This document shows, in pieces, positions 11,950 through 22,919 of a stretch of 64,000 nucleotides of DNA. Made by a program: the position numbers and the translations under genes. Location: positions 60,006,777 through 60,070,776 of the forward strand of contig CM057002.1 in NCBI GenBank assembly GCA_029891345.1. Direction: 5' to 3'. The notes beneath the pieces were generated by a model, which worked only from the letters and a program-made list of their open reading frames with translations, ran no database searches and was not told the DNA's origin. The DNA comes from Dryococelus australis (Eukaryota > Arthropoda > Insecta > Phasmatodea > Phasmatidae). Position 1 is the first letter of the stretch; the number at the start of each line of letters is the position of its first letter.

Positions 11950-12720
11950 TATTATTGCTTGAATCGATAAATCAACCACTCATCTATTAATACAGAACAG
12001 CAAAAACATCGGAAAGTATACCTTTTTCCCACAACAGGCGTTTTATTAAAGAAGGTCGGTTGTTACAATTTGCCCCGTGTTTTGTGCCAATTGTAACAGA
12101 AATAGGTTAGGTAATAACAAATATAAAATTGTAAAGATGTTAATGGGTTGGAGGGTTTATTTTGAAAGATAAGTACAAAAACAATTTTTAAAATTTTACA
12201 TCGTCAACAACAACAAACAACAAAATTAACTTGGTACGACTTATAGACGTTTTCATTTATAGAACTAACGACATTTTCGTCCTTAAATTAAAAATAAACT
12301 TTGCCATCAACAACAAAAAATTAAACAACGTTTTAATTTTTTACTTAGTTTCGATAATCTGTACTTAAAAATCAATATGGCTCGTTATTTACGGGTTCGT
12401 AGCCTTTGAAACCTTATATTAATATGGCACTATTAACGTCAATAATTATTTATAATCAGCCTTTAAGTAGGGATATACCTAACTGACACGATCGTAAATA
12501 CTTAAACCGCTGACATTGGTTGTGTTGAAAGATGTTGCTCGACTTAATGATGTTGCTTCTGGTGTTCTTAACAATAGTCGAGGATTCCTGCGTATGAAAT
12601 TTTGATACCAGTCTGGTCTGGCTGTGTTATACTCTTGCCTGGAAAAAGGGGGGGGGGGTGCTTTTTATTTCAAACATTACAGCGCATTGGTAAGCTAGCT
12701 TCCTGACTTCTGTAGGAAAT
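11950..12720. other. Intergenic DNA with a small stem
   Basis: No gene seen. TGTTACAATT near 12060 pairs with AATTGTAACA near 12092, a 10-bp stem with a short loop, and CAACAA-rich low-complexity sequence follows. Confidence 0.4.
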
Positions 12721-12722
12721 AG

Positions 12723-12725
<3 letters not shown>

Positions 12726-12813
<88 letters not shown>
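12726..12813. repeat. (AT)44 microsatellite
   Basis: An uninterrupted AT dinucleotide array of 88 bp. Confidence 0.98.
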
Positions 12814-12816
<3 letters not shown>

Positions 12817-15191
12817 CATTTTAATAAATAGGAAGCCAACTTATCTTCTGCTTCTTGTGTAAATATCAATCTAGGTTTGACATAGCCAAAAGTAAGACAT
12901 TAATTTTTTCTGTTTCTGAATCTACCTATATCATGTCACATGACACAAATCAAACGTATTACTTGCTTTTCGTATGCTTGTATTGTTCTCCAAAACTTCA
13001 AATGCAGCTAACTTATACATTTCTTGACTTTTCGAAGCCCTACGAGTTTTTCTATCGTAGTCCCTCATACTAAAAAGGAAACAAATAATATATGGTAATG
13101 AAACGCATCAAATAAATACTCACTCACACAAAATCAGTCACACAAACATACATGTTGTAACATCTTACAACATAAAATCAATAAAACATACTGAAGGTAG
13201 ATATATCTGGAACCTTAATGCTCAAAATATACACGAAAGAAATTAGTAATTGGTATCACAAATCAAAGTTTACGTAAATAATTTTTTTTTCCGATACCTG
13301 GCCCGATCGGAGCGTGTGGACACAACCTCTCGCTGCGCCGCTTGGCGGAACACTGGTTGTGGTTGTGTAATTCGGGAAGCTATAAGGACAAGATCGAGTC
13401 AAGTAATCGACGTCAAAGACTTCAAAATCCATGATAAAAATACGTGTTTATTTACCCCTGTTACAACAGGGTCTTCGCTTCTCTATATGTGGGCCTATTT
13501 ATTCCCAGTCTATGGCGAATAGAATTTCTGTTAAAATATTCCAAAATAGAGCCAACAATCAAAAAAGAGTCTATATGAAAAACACCTTAAAATTCCACAT
13601 GGCAACTAATAATAGAACACGTTATTATTAATCACAGTATTCAATTTCTGTTATGTTAAATATATTCACAAAAATTCAGGATCATTGAACAAAGCAGTTA
13701 TTATCCTCGTGAGAACCAAATCTCCGAATAATGTCCTACAATTAAAATAATATTTTCAGCCCTAAACGCTTGCATTAATGAACTTATCCTGAAATTACCA
13801 TTGAAAGTTTAAACCATCACTACACCAGTCAGAATGACTGCCGCTGCACATCTTCCAAAAACACCAGGACTAATAGTGCTTTAAACAAAAAAAAACAACC
13901 TTAGACATTTATTGAGTAGTTCGTGCGGTAAAGCTTATCTGCATGGTAGCTCCGCCGTTCTGCTGAGTGATGTCCTACGTGATGATAGACATCCTGAAGT
14001 CGTTCTGCAAACCAGAACTCCCGTCGTCGAACCCAGGACCGCAACGCTGGACGGCGATGATGTAGGCGGATGCTGCCCCGATCACTGGGCGGCGTACTGT
14101 TCCGTTTATTTGGTTTAAGGGACACAAGAAAAATCCCCATAAAATATGAAACAAAATATATTATTAAATAAAATACGAAACTAATTTGATGTTTATAAAC
14201 GATATGTATAAAGTATACGTTGCATAATTTTAATATACTAATAAATAAATAAAAACTTAGTTGTTTTGAATATTTTGATCTTAATTAAGCAAAGCCGTAG
14301 TTTCCAACCCACGAACTTACTACTGTTTGGAAACTGAACATTAATAACGAGGACAATATTTAAGACATTTCTGTTAAGCTGGCTTTCCTTAGTACGGAAT
14401 CCGATCAACGTTAGAGAGGTTTTTGATGTTGTACATTCACTGCGTGGTTTAACTGAGGCAACTTCCGCACACCTACCTACGTGGTAAACAAAGGACCCAG
14501 TCTCACCCAGATAATGGTCATATTGAATGGGGGCCTCAGCTTGGTTTACGCCATTGATGTATCCGAATTGAACATATATTGTAGTATTTGAATATGGTGG
14601 TAAGGGCATGAGTTTGTTGGAAAACATGTAGATATAACGTCGATATCCGGCATCTTAGGAGATCATAAATCAACTGAGGAATGGAACCAACCGACACAAC
14701 GCTATTGGATAAAACATCAATTTCATTAAATACAAATTTTTAAAAATAAAGATATAATTTCACAGAAAATTGAAAAATTAGCGTGAGAAGATAAAATTAA
14801 AAATCGCATATATAAATTTAAAAAAAAATATAATTTTTAAACATTTTTTATTTTTTTAATGTATTAATCAACAAATAAATTAAACTATGGAAACGAATTT
14901 TGACGCATGTATCACTGACCATGTATTGCCAGCCATGGAAAAATAACATTACACCAACAGCTTTACAAATAATTAATTTTAATGTAGATTTTATATATAT
15001 ATGTTTGCATTTCATAATTTCTTTAGATTTAAGTGTGTATAAGTAGGCGTATCAGCTGATAGTAGTTCTGCATGTCAAAAGAATTACCAAAAGGCGCCTG
15101 CTGGAAAATATTCTAGCCACATTAATTACAATCGTATACGTTGACTCATGAAACATGCGCTCCGCATGATGAAAGAAATCCTTTTGGTTGT
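12814..15191. other. Intergenic DNA, no gene recognised
   Basis: About 2.4 kb with no supportable gene. A GC-richer patch at 13910-14115 contains an inverted B-box-like GGGTTCGAC and could be a decayed SINE head. A 129-codon minus-strand frame (14238-14627) has no recognisable motif. Confidence 0.4.
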
Positions 15192-15194
15192 TAA

Positions 15195-15819
15195 AGGCCG
15201 GGCTGCAATTGCTACAAATAAGCACATTACTAACACAACACAGTTATAGACATAAGAGTAAAACTACTTGTATTCAGTTAGAGTGGCTACAACCAAGTAT
15301 AGCCATAAGCACTTAACATAAGCACAGTTATAGTAACAAGACGAGTTCAATTTGGTTTAACTTTCCTTGTTAATATCGCTGTGCGTCAATACTCAGCCAA
15401 TCAGAAACCCCGAATTTTATACTACGACATCAAATGAAACATTTATTTACGAATCAAGAAAATGTATATGCTGACTTCATTCCTAGGACAGATATTTGCT
15501 TTTGTTTATTTCAGGATAATCGTAACAACGGAAGTTTTTTTTTTACGTTCTTAGGTGACGTTGATAGTAAAAACTGAAATGAAAATTAATTCTCATTTTA
15601 AAAACATCTTCGATAAATAGAAAATAATTATTTTTGGCACAAAACCGCTACCAACTGTATAGAACTTAATTCGGTACAAATGTATCAACATAAACAAACT
15701 AATATTAATATCGTTATATCAATAGTAGCCAGGCCACTGTGCAGCTTGTGTTGTGTTTTGTTTGTGCTGATCGCTATAACTGTGAATGTGTTACGTATAT
15801 GTCAGTTGTAGCCCGACCT
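15195..15819. mobile_element. Harbinger-type MITE, second family
   Basis: A 625-bp element flanked by TAA at 15192-15194 and 15820-15822. The left end AGGCCGGGCTGCAATTGCTA is matched by the inverted right end AGGTCGGGCTACAACTGACA, and similarity continues inward for about 60 bp, including AACACA and CAGTTATAG blocks. The TAA duplication suggests PIF/Harbinger. The termini differ from those of the 945 and 47249 family. No transposase is encoded. Confidence 0.72.
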
Positions 15820-15822
15820 TAA

Positions 15823-16330
15823 GAACCAAGACGCGAACAGAGTTCCTGCGGTCCTTATGGGTGCTTTCCCGCACGAAGTTGACTGTGGCATGCCAATGAA
15901 AAACCTTCCCATGCAGGAGATCTATAACAATTCTACATGCTATATGATTAATACGATGTTAAGTATCGACAATATGTTTGTAATTATCTGAAAAGCAATA
16001 AATCTATCATGATTTTGAAGTGCACGGGTTTCTAACATAACGTTTAACCTCATCACGGAATAAGCCGCACTATCTGTTTACGTTCAAATACACAGTGGTA
16101 AGGATTCATGTATCATAGTAATCCCTATATGTAAACATTAGCCACAATCACCAGGAGTTACGTTTATAAGAATGTAACTTACAACGGAAACAGCCATTGA
16201 TTTGAATTGATATATGTCGTTTCATATTTATCATGCTGCTAACTACAGACACCATAAACTACCACATTCTTGACGTTATAGTAATACGGTGTATCCATAT
16301 TTAATAGTTATTTGAACGTACGTAGCACGT
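15823..16330. other. Upstream region of the tRNA, no gene recognised
   Basis: AT-rich sequence with no coding signal. tRNA transcription signals lie inside the gene itself, so no upstream promoter is expected. Confidence 0.45.
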
Positions 16331-16404
16331 GGCCTGTTAGCTCAGCTGGTTAGAGCGTCGTGCTAATAACGCGAAGGTCGTGGGTTCGATCCCCTCACGG
16401 GCCA
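16331..16404 (+). tRNA. tRNA-Ile (anticodon AAT)
   Basis: A 74-nt cloverleaf can be folded by hand. The acceptor pairs GGCCTGT with ACGGGCC, with one T-G pair. The D arm is GCTC/GAGC. The anticodon stem TCGTG/CGCGA holds the loop CTAATAA, giving anticodon AAT. The variable loop is AGGTC and the discriminator base is A. Box A (TAGCTCAGCTGG) and box B (GGTTCGATC) are intact, and there is no intron. The T stem (GTGGG/CCCTC) has a T-T mismatch at its second pair, and the acceptor differs from the usual insect tRNA-Ile by changes that mostly keep pairing. It is either a functional gene with one weak pair or a young tRNA-derived copy. Confidence 0.88.
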
Positions 16405-16567
16405 ATACTTTCGCTATATTTTGCTCACTGATTAGAGTTTTTCATTAATTTAAGTAGCCTGTACGGAATGTCAAGCAATTCTTGGATACGAACTTCACCA
16501 CACAAATCTGCGTGATCAAGATCTAGTAGAAAATATCCTTTGGTAAAAAATTGTAAGGTCCTTAGTT

Positions 16568-16860
16568 TCCTTATATTCGCTTCCAGAAGCCTGTAAATAT
16601 TTGTTTATCTATTAACTCTTGATTTATATGCCTCGCCTTCTCAGCCCGCGCAATGTGCCGGTATATCGTAGAACATTCAAGGGCACGGGGTCAAGGGCAA
16701 GGTTGTCCGCATCTAATATGGTGGCAGTAGTCTGTAACATAATATGCTTACTGACTTTTATGTATTTTTTTCTAGAGTTTTTGTGTTCGAGATCATTCAA
16801 GGTCATGGGGTCAAGGGCAAGGTCGTCTGCAGCCAATATGGTGGTAGTAGTTGGTAATGT
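16568..16860. repeat. Dispersed repeat with an internal duplication, upstream of H4
   Basis: 16568-16690 matches 2085-2228. From about 16673 a block with GGGTCAAGGGCAAGG and AATATGGTGG is repeated at about 16793-16860, so the repeat contains two direct copies roughly 120 bp apart. It ends only about 30 bp before the H4-like start codon and therefore occupies the place where a histone promoter would be. Confidence 0.65.
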
Positions 16861-16892
16861 AATAAGCTTGGTGCAACAAGGAATAAGCCAAC

Positions 16893-17204
16893 ATGACTGG
16901 GCGTGGCAAGGTAGGCAAGTGTCTGGGAAAAGGTGGAGCAAAGCGCCACAGGAAGTTGCTGCGTGACAACATCCAGGGTGTCACCAAGCCGGCAACCCGC
17001 AGGATGGCCAGGCATGGAGGAGCGAAGGGCATCTCGGTGCTCACCTATGAAGATACACGAGACGTGCTGAAAAAGTTTTTGCGAAACGTCATCCGCGATG
17101 CTTTCACGTACACAGAGCATGCCAAGAGGAAAACTGCCACTGCAATTGACGTCATGTACGCCTTGAAAAGGCAGGGCCGCACCCTCTACGGCTTCCGAGG
17201 TTAA
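16893..17204 (+). CDS. Histone H4-like protein, full length but divergent
   Basis: An intact 103-codon frame, ATG to TAA, exactly the length of histone H4, the core histone that pairs with H3 in nucleosomes. The translation aligns without gaps. By my count 81 of 102 residues match canonical H4. Retained are the tail lysines K5, K8, K12, K16 and K20, the KRHRK patch, H75 and the RTLYGF end. The 21 changes include G6V, G9C, R40H, R45G (the arginine that enters the DNA minor groove), G56D, V60K, E63R and G101R, with eight of them between residues 43 and 63. H4 is among the most conserved proteins known, so this many changes suggests a decaying duplicate or an unusual variant. There is no canonical histone 3' stem-loop just downstream, and a dispersed repeat replaces the promoter region. 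No other histone gene is seen nearby. The CDS is GC-richer than its surroundings. Confidence 0.85.
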   Translation: MTGRGKVGKCLGKGGAKRHRKLLRDNIQGVTKPATRRMARHGGAKGISVLTYEDTRDVLKKFLRNVIRDAFTYTEHAKRKTATAIDVMYALKRQGRTLYGFRG

Positions 17205-17436
17205 ACCAAACTAGGCCAGCTATCAGCACAGAGCTCTACCTTATCTCCACGGCCACTCAACTCTGTACCTGGCATGACAACGTTATCTCTAAATGCACAG
17301 TATACCTGCAAATGATTTTAAACGAGGCAGCAGACAGTAATATTAGTGTCTATATGCTGCCGCCCGAAATACTCGAAGTCAATAATCTTGAAAACTGAAA
17401 ATGCAATAACGCCAAAACCAATCAACCGAATTCGAT

Positions 17437-18525
17437 CATCATCATTTGTGTTCTGCCCAGAATCAGTTTTTCACGTGATATCTTTCCATGCTCTCCTGTC
17501 GTCTGCCAACCTCTTATACTTTCCGCTTCCCTTGATGTCATCTATCAACTTATATCTTCTCCTTCCTTTCAATCTTTTTCCACAAACTATTCCTTCCATA
17601 GCGACTGTTAGCAAGCACTCCCGTCTCAACGAGTGTCCCATCCAGTTCTTATTCCTTTCTCTTATGACTTTCAGCAGTTTTCTCCTCTCATGAACTCTTT
17701 CCAGCACTTCATCATTACTCACTCTTTCCACCCAGCATATCCACTCCATTCTCCTCCACATCCACATCTCAAACGCTTCTAGCCTTTTTTCGTCCTCACG
17801 TCTCAGTGTCCACGCCTCTACCCCATAGAGTGCCACACTCCAAATATTTTCCTGAGTGCTTTATCTAGTTTTCCGCATAGCAATCTCCTCTTCCCATTGA
17901 ACGCTTCCTTCGCTACAGCAATACGAATCTTTATCTCCTGATGACATTTCAAGTCCTCAGTTATCGTACTTCCTAGATATTTGAATGCTCTTACTTGGCT
18001 GATATTAACTTGTCCTATCTTAATATTTGCCGGTTACCTTCCTTTACTGAGTATCATGCTCTTTGTTTTTGATGTATTGATTCTCATTCCATACTCCTCA
18101 CAAGTTTCATTCAGATCTGTTCGCATTTTGTTATATATCTTTACCTTTCTGCTAATAAAACCATATCATCGGCAAATCTTATACATTCTATTCTCTTTCC
18201 GACAATTCGTAATCATCTTCTTCAATCTAAGCATTTCTCAATAATCTCCTCCAGGTATAAATTGAACAACAAGGGAGAAAGGCAACAGCCTTGTCTAATG
18301 CCCCTCCTAATACTGCTTTCTTCCGACATTTCAGTTCCAATCTTTATTCTTACTTTCTGTTGTAAATATAGATTATGCTGTCAATAAAGACAGCATAAAT
18401 TTCTCTAACTTTCTCAATATATCTTTCCCCTATGATTCTTAACATTCCTATAGCATCTTTTTTTCCTTTTCCACTTTTAAATCCAAACTGTTCCTCGCCA
18501 ATCCATCTATCTAAATTCGGTCAAA
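17437..18525 (-). pseudogene. LINE reverse-transcriptase fragment, 5'-truncated
   Basis: Read on the minus strand, the sequence gives, in order, EEQFGFKSGKGKKDAIG, then AVFID, then GIRQGCCLSPLLFNLYLEE (about 18250-18306), the catalytic box IRFADDMVLLA (about 18145-18177), INTSKTKSMIL, FKYLGSTITEDLKCHQEI, VALYGVEAWTLRREDEKRLE and RRMEWICWVERVSNDEVL, ending near 17471. This is the palm, thumb and C-terminal region of a non-LTR retrotransposon RT, and the family style resembles RTE-like insect elements. The endonuclease part is missing, as in 5'-truncated insertions. At least two in-frame stops, a deletion after AVFID and frameshifts (one before VALYGV) make it non-functional. A short ATC-repeat tract near 17437-17446 marks the 3' side. 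It inserted about 230 bp downstream of the H4-like frame. Confidence 0.88.
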
Positions 18526-19332
18526 CAAACTGATATGTCATCACAATCACTCCAGCAGCACAATAATGACAAAAAAATGCAAATTTGCAACAACAGTAAT
18601 TATGTCACAGTACCAACAAATAATAGACCAAACACAGCATCGAACATTCTGTATATTGGATCTTAAATAAAATATCAAACTACAACCACAATGCACCACA
18701 AGGGTGTATTCTCCCTAATGAGTTTCTTTCAAGAACTGTTATGTCATTGTCAACTGTCAATCACGTATGTGTGTATCATACTTTATGTATTGTTTGGAGC
18801 AGGGCGATTGGCAGATGTGTCTGTAAACCAAGTATATTTATTACAACATTAATATATTATTATACCAACACTACGATAATATCACATAGTTACATATAGC
18901 TCATCACCCCTCTAAAAATTACTCATTATTATTAAGTATATAATAATAATTATTATTAATAATAAAATGAAATTCTTCGAGCTGATCGTCTTTTGAATGA
19001 GAAACGGGCGTTTTTCGTGCAGAAAATTGGTTATGGTATTTCTACATACTGGCAGAATGGCTTAGGTGTTTACCACGATAATACGTCGTACTATCCTTTG
19101 AATTTATTTATCAATGTTACACTTGGCATACAAGCTTTTGCTACAGACTGGAAGTTTGGAGGTTAATTGCGCATTGTTATGTGTTTTGAGAGCTTAGAGT
19201 GCGACAGGTATCATGTTAAAGTAAAATCATGTAATAGGGTTGCTAGGATTACCTCTAAAAAAGAGGGACTTAATGGTGGTCCTGGTCAAGTTATGTATTA
19301 TGGTAATGAGAAGTCAGTTATTGAGCGTGCTG

Positions 19333-19392
19333 TGCTTAGTGCTAATTATGATGACAAGGTAGCCACCTTGTCATCATAATTAGCACTAAGCA
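19333..19392. repeat. Perfect 28-bp inverted repeat with a 4-nt loop
   Basis: 19333-19360 (TGCTTAGTGCTAATTATGAT...) is the exact reverse complement of 19365-19392, separated only by AGCC. No mismatch is visible in 28 bp. The left arm reads in the virus-like frame; the right arm introduces a stop, so the right arm is the likely later addition. Confidence 0.95.
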
Positions 19393-19530
19393 ATGAGTAT
19401 AACATTTGGGACAAAGTGATGTTAACATACATAAAGAATAATGACACTAATATGCCATCTGGTTATATCATGGCGGATCGTCGTATGACTAGTTTCACGC
19501 CTGATCGTAAGAAGAAAATACGATTGGTTT

Positions 19531-19719
19531 GGTATCCACGCAGTACCACGTTTGGTTTGGTATCCACGCAGTACCACGTTTGGTTTAGTATCAATACAGT
19601 ACCACGTTTGGTTTGGTATCCACGCAGTACCACGTTTGGTTTAGTATCAATACAGTACCACGTTTGGTTTGGTATCCACGCAGTACCACGTTTGGTTTGG
19701 TATCCACGCAGTACCACGG
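19531..19719. repeat. 28-bp minisatellite, seven copies
   Basis: GGTATCCACGCAGTACCACG begins at 19531 and recurs every 28 bp to 19699. Copies 3 and 5 carry the variant AGTATCAATACAGTACCACG. The alternation of two unit types points to duplication of a two-unit block. Confidence 0.93.
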
Positions 19720-19859
19720 TGCAGTAGCTAGTTATGTGGCTGATAGTACTCTTAAGATTAATGAAGCTGTCTGTTGCAAATTGTAGGAAAATGAGTAATG
19801 GCGCAGATTTTGATGCTGGTTTAGATGTGTTCATTCATGTACCGTTTTAATAAAAACCC

Positions 19860-21781
19860 AACCTTGTAAAGCGTGGATTGTTGCATACCTGCCGTGCATC
19901 ACCACCCCTTTTAACACTTCTGCGCTGTTTTCTCGAAAACTGTTTGCCTTGACAGTAAACTGTCTTACAAAGCTACATTTACTGTACGTTTCAACAGGCC
20001 GGTTAACAATACATCACTAAATATCGACAGGCGCTCAGGGATTAATATCTGCTGCGATAGAAATATCACAACGCCCTACTTTATTCATGAAGGGGATTGT
20101 ATAAACAAACAAAATTTTATGGCATAATATATTGTTGTTCAACAATAGAGTATCCAAAATTTTGTTTTTCTGTCTCAAGTAGTTTCAATTAATGTTACAT
20201 AGAAATATTTCATTTTCGCTTTTTCAAGCGTGCTTATATTCCTTTATAGTTACTGCACGCCATTAAGACGCATCTAATGTTGTGCTCGTTTTCCATACTG
20301 AATAACCGCCGTAATTGGGTATGATACTTTTATTTACACGTTGTATAAAGTAATGCATAGCTATCTTCCTTTAATTGCTTGCCTAATTTTTTTTTTTTTT
20401 TAACGTTTAACCGTTTATTATTGTTTGATAAATATTATGTAGCAATTCCAAACACCGCCCTATACTAGAACTGTTAAAGTTCCACTGGGCTCAGTGGTAC
20501 ATGCATTGTTTACTATGGATGCATCCCGCTTTTATCAGATCTACAACTTAACAATAAAATACTGGTTAACCACTATTGTCCCTTTGATATTCGCAACCAT
20601 CCGTTGGTGTGTGTTGTGCGAGTTGCCCACTTGCAAGGTTTTGAACATAATCCTTTTGAAACATCGAACTCGAATTACCCGAAAATGGTTTGGGGTAGGT
20701 TGCTTACACCAGGCAACCTTTTTCGTCGATCGGAACATGTGGATTCATATCCCATCAATACGATCTCACACAAGCTACCTCGCCATGTCGAATTGCTCAC
20801 AATAAGAGTGGTAACCTGTTTTTATTTCCATAATTAATTTGTCGACAATGACATGGTTTGTGGTGTTTGTAGATCATTTTTAATTTACACATTATCCAGA
20901 AACGCATTGTTCCATCGTTCATATTTTCTCCGATATCTGTGATAATCTGGCGCGTCAGGTCCAACTTCAAAAACCTGTACCGCCTCTGGGAGTCGATTTA
21001 GATCGTAGCTCATAGATATGTTTCCATCTTCTTATCTCGTGATTACCCTGTAGCTGAAGTTTGTTGGTCGAATTTAGATACATTCTGTATGTTAGAAGAT
21101 GGTGTCAATGAAGCATTTTGTCCCCTGACGTTGGGAGGGAGTAATACTCCCACATATACCCCAGTATGTCTTACAGCACATTGGATCGTTGCACATTACT
21201 TACGCATTTCACTTTAGGGAAGATACTTTGGCCACCACACATATTCCATGTCAATGTTTCTGTCTGTGAAATAACTATTGAATATATAATGTTATTATAT
21301 AAATAAAATAAATGTGGTCAATGCTGCTAACCGACTATTGCATTTTCCAGTAGACCTTACACGTAGATCTTTAAAAATTGCCAAACGAAAAATTTAACTT
21401 AACTTAATGTAACATCCAGGCGGGTAAGTTCCTTTAAAAATTAACTTAAGTTAATTTTATGTTAATCTGCCAACATTTTTATTGAGTTGAGTTAAGAGTT
21501 AGTGCCTGGAAATAGTAACTGATTAAAAGTTAACAGGTGGAAAACGTAACTAAGTCAAGTTAAAAGTTAGTGTCTCAAAAAGTGTAAAAGTTAGGAAACA
21601 AATTTTCTTCCGTTTGAGGTATGTGATATTTTTTATTTAGTAAATTGGGAGGAGTTCTCTATATTACTTAAAGTATTTATAAATGCTATTTATTTCTGTA
21701 CCTAAAAATTACACTGTTATAATTTTTAATTCACATAGGCTATATATATTTGCCAACCACTTCATATGGGATAATCGCTTG

Positions 21782-21783
<2 letters not shown>
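19860..21783. other. Intergenic DNA, no gene recognised
   Basis: No supportable gene. From about 21380 to 21600 there are repeated TTAACTT and AGTTAAAAGTTAG motifs of unclear origin. Confidence 0.4.
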
Positions 21784-21872
<89 letters not shown>

Positions 21873-21873
21873 T
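21784..21873. repeat. (AT)n microsatellite
   Basis: A 90-bp AT array with a single G interruption near 21854. Confidence 0.97.
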
Positions 21874-22024
21874 TAAAAGCTTTACAGATTACAGAGTAAT
21901 GTATTACATTTTTAGTATATTTAAAATTCCACAACAAAAAGCATTTTATAATCCACGTTTAACATTCACTGGCAATTGAAATTTTACTGCTGAAATCGTT
22001 TATAGAAGATAAGCAGCCGTTGAA

Positions 22025-22330
22025 TTTCAAAATTACCATCATTAAACTTTCCTCTTCTTTATCCCCAAATATCCCCAGCAATACTAAATAACCTCTCAAC
22101 TGAGGCTGAAGATGGTACAGCCGTGTTGTATTAAATGTACAATTTTTTCATTGTAGGAGAGGTAGCAGTGTTGTCTACAGATGACATCGTCATATACTGT
22201 GCTATTTCATCACTGACTACATTAGAACTTTCTTCCTCACAATTAAACTGAAACAAAAGCATCACGAGGAGCTTTTTGTTGTTCCAGTTTTCTTGTGGCG
22301 ACGCAGGCTTCTGTATAATCGATGACATTT
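22025..22330 (-). pseudogene. hAT transposase C-terminal (dimerisation) fragment
   Basis: On the minus strand a short frame from 22328 reads toward MKKLYI, then a stop, then YNTAVPSSASVERLFSIAGD at about 22074-22133, followed by another stop and RRGKFNDGNFE. The block around SSASVERLFS..GD is the hallmark of the hAT family C-terminal dimerisation domain. Only this terminal region is identifiable, with two in-frame stops. The BED zinc finger and the catalytic core are not seen. Confidence 0.75.
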
Positions 22331-22919
22331 CCAGCTCCAGTTCTTGTCTAGCTGCTAGTTTATCTTCAGTCCAAGAGAACTTAAACCTTGGGTGGAGTGG
22401 GTGTTGTAGTTACATCCCGTGTGCAATTTTGTGCTGGAGTATTGCGGTTGGTGCCATTTTGTTCATTATGATGCGCAGAAACAGAAAAGTGATGGTTGTC
22501 ATTTCGGACTCTATACCTATGGAGGGGGGGGGGGGGAGGGAGGGCCGTAAAAAATTTGAAATTTTTAAAATTTTTTATTATAAAAATGTAACCAAAATGA
22601 GATTATTTAAGAGTCGTATGTCTCTGTAGTAATGTATTTATTACTGAAAGCAATATTGTATGGAAAAGGATTACTTACTGATCCAAAATATGAAGAAAAA
22701 AAATATATCGTGAAATTTGGACCGGGGGAGGTGAGAAGGGGGAATAAAGGGCATTGGGGATAAAGATTAAAAATCTTTTTAATATGCAAACTTTTTTATC
22801 AGATTTGTACTGAAATGTAAATGTTAAGGTCTCGTATCGCATTCATTAATTAAAGAAAAAAATTCTGGCAGGATGATGCCCAGATACAATTAATAATATG
22901 AAGTCTATAGCAAGTGCAG

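Larger units (their letters stand above)
18966..19855 (+). pseudogene. Unidentified virus-like (capsid-like?) coding remnant
   Basis: One plus-strand frame reads as protein-like sequence from 18966 to about 19530, rich in aromatic residues and with GGT, GTT and CGT codons unlike the surrounding DNA. It is broken by a TAA at 19164, by a second stop inside the hairpin at 19333-19392, and then by a 28-bp tandem array that leads into a different frame. Short coherent pieces follow at about 19720-19785 and 19785-19850, ending at TAATAAA, which overlaps a possible AATAAA signal. I do not recognise the family with certainty. The style resembles structural proteins of small insect viruses such as densoviruses, so an endogenous viral element is one explanation. 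An unknown transposon protein or a dead host gene is another. Confidence 0.3.

Noticed and set aside
13912..14118. GC-rich patch as a tRNA or SINE on the minus strand
   Set aside because: Only a B-box-like motif is present; no A box or tail at suitable spacing.
14238..14627. 129-codon minus-strand frame
   Set aside because: No motif, no codon signal and no neighbour that supports it as a gene.
16624..17120. Minus-strand frames opposite the H4-like frame
   Set aside because: They are antisense shadows of the H4 coding sequence and its upstream repeat.
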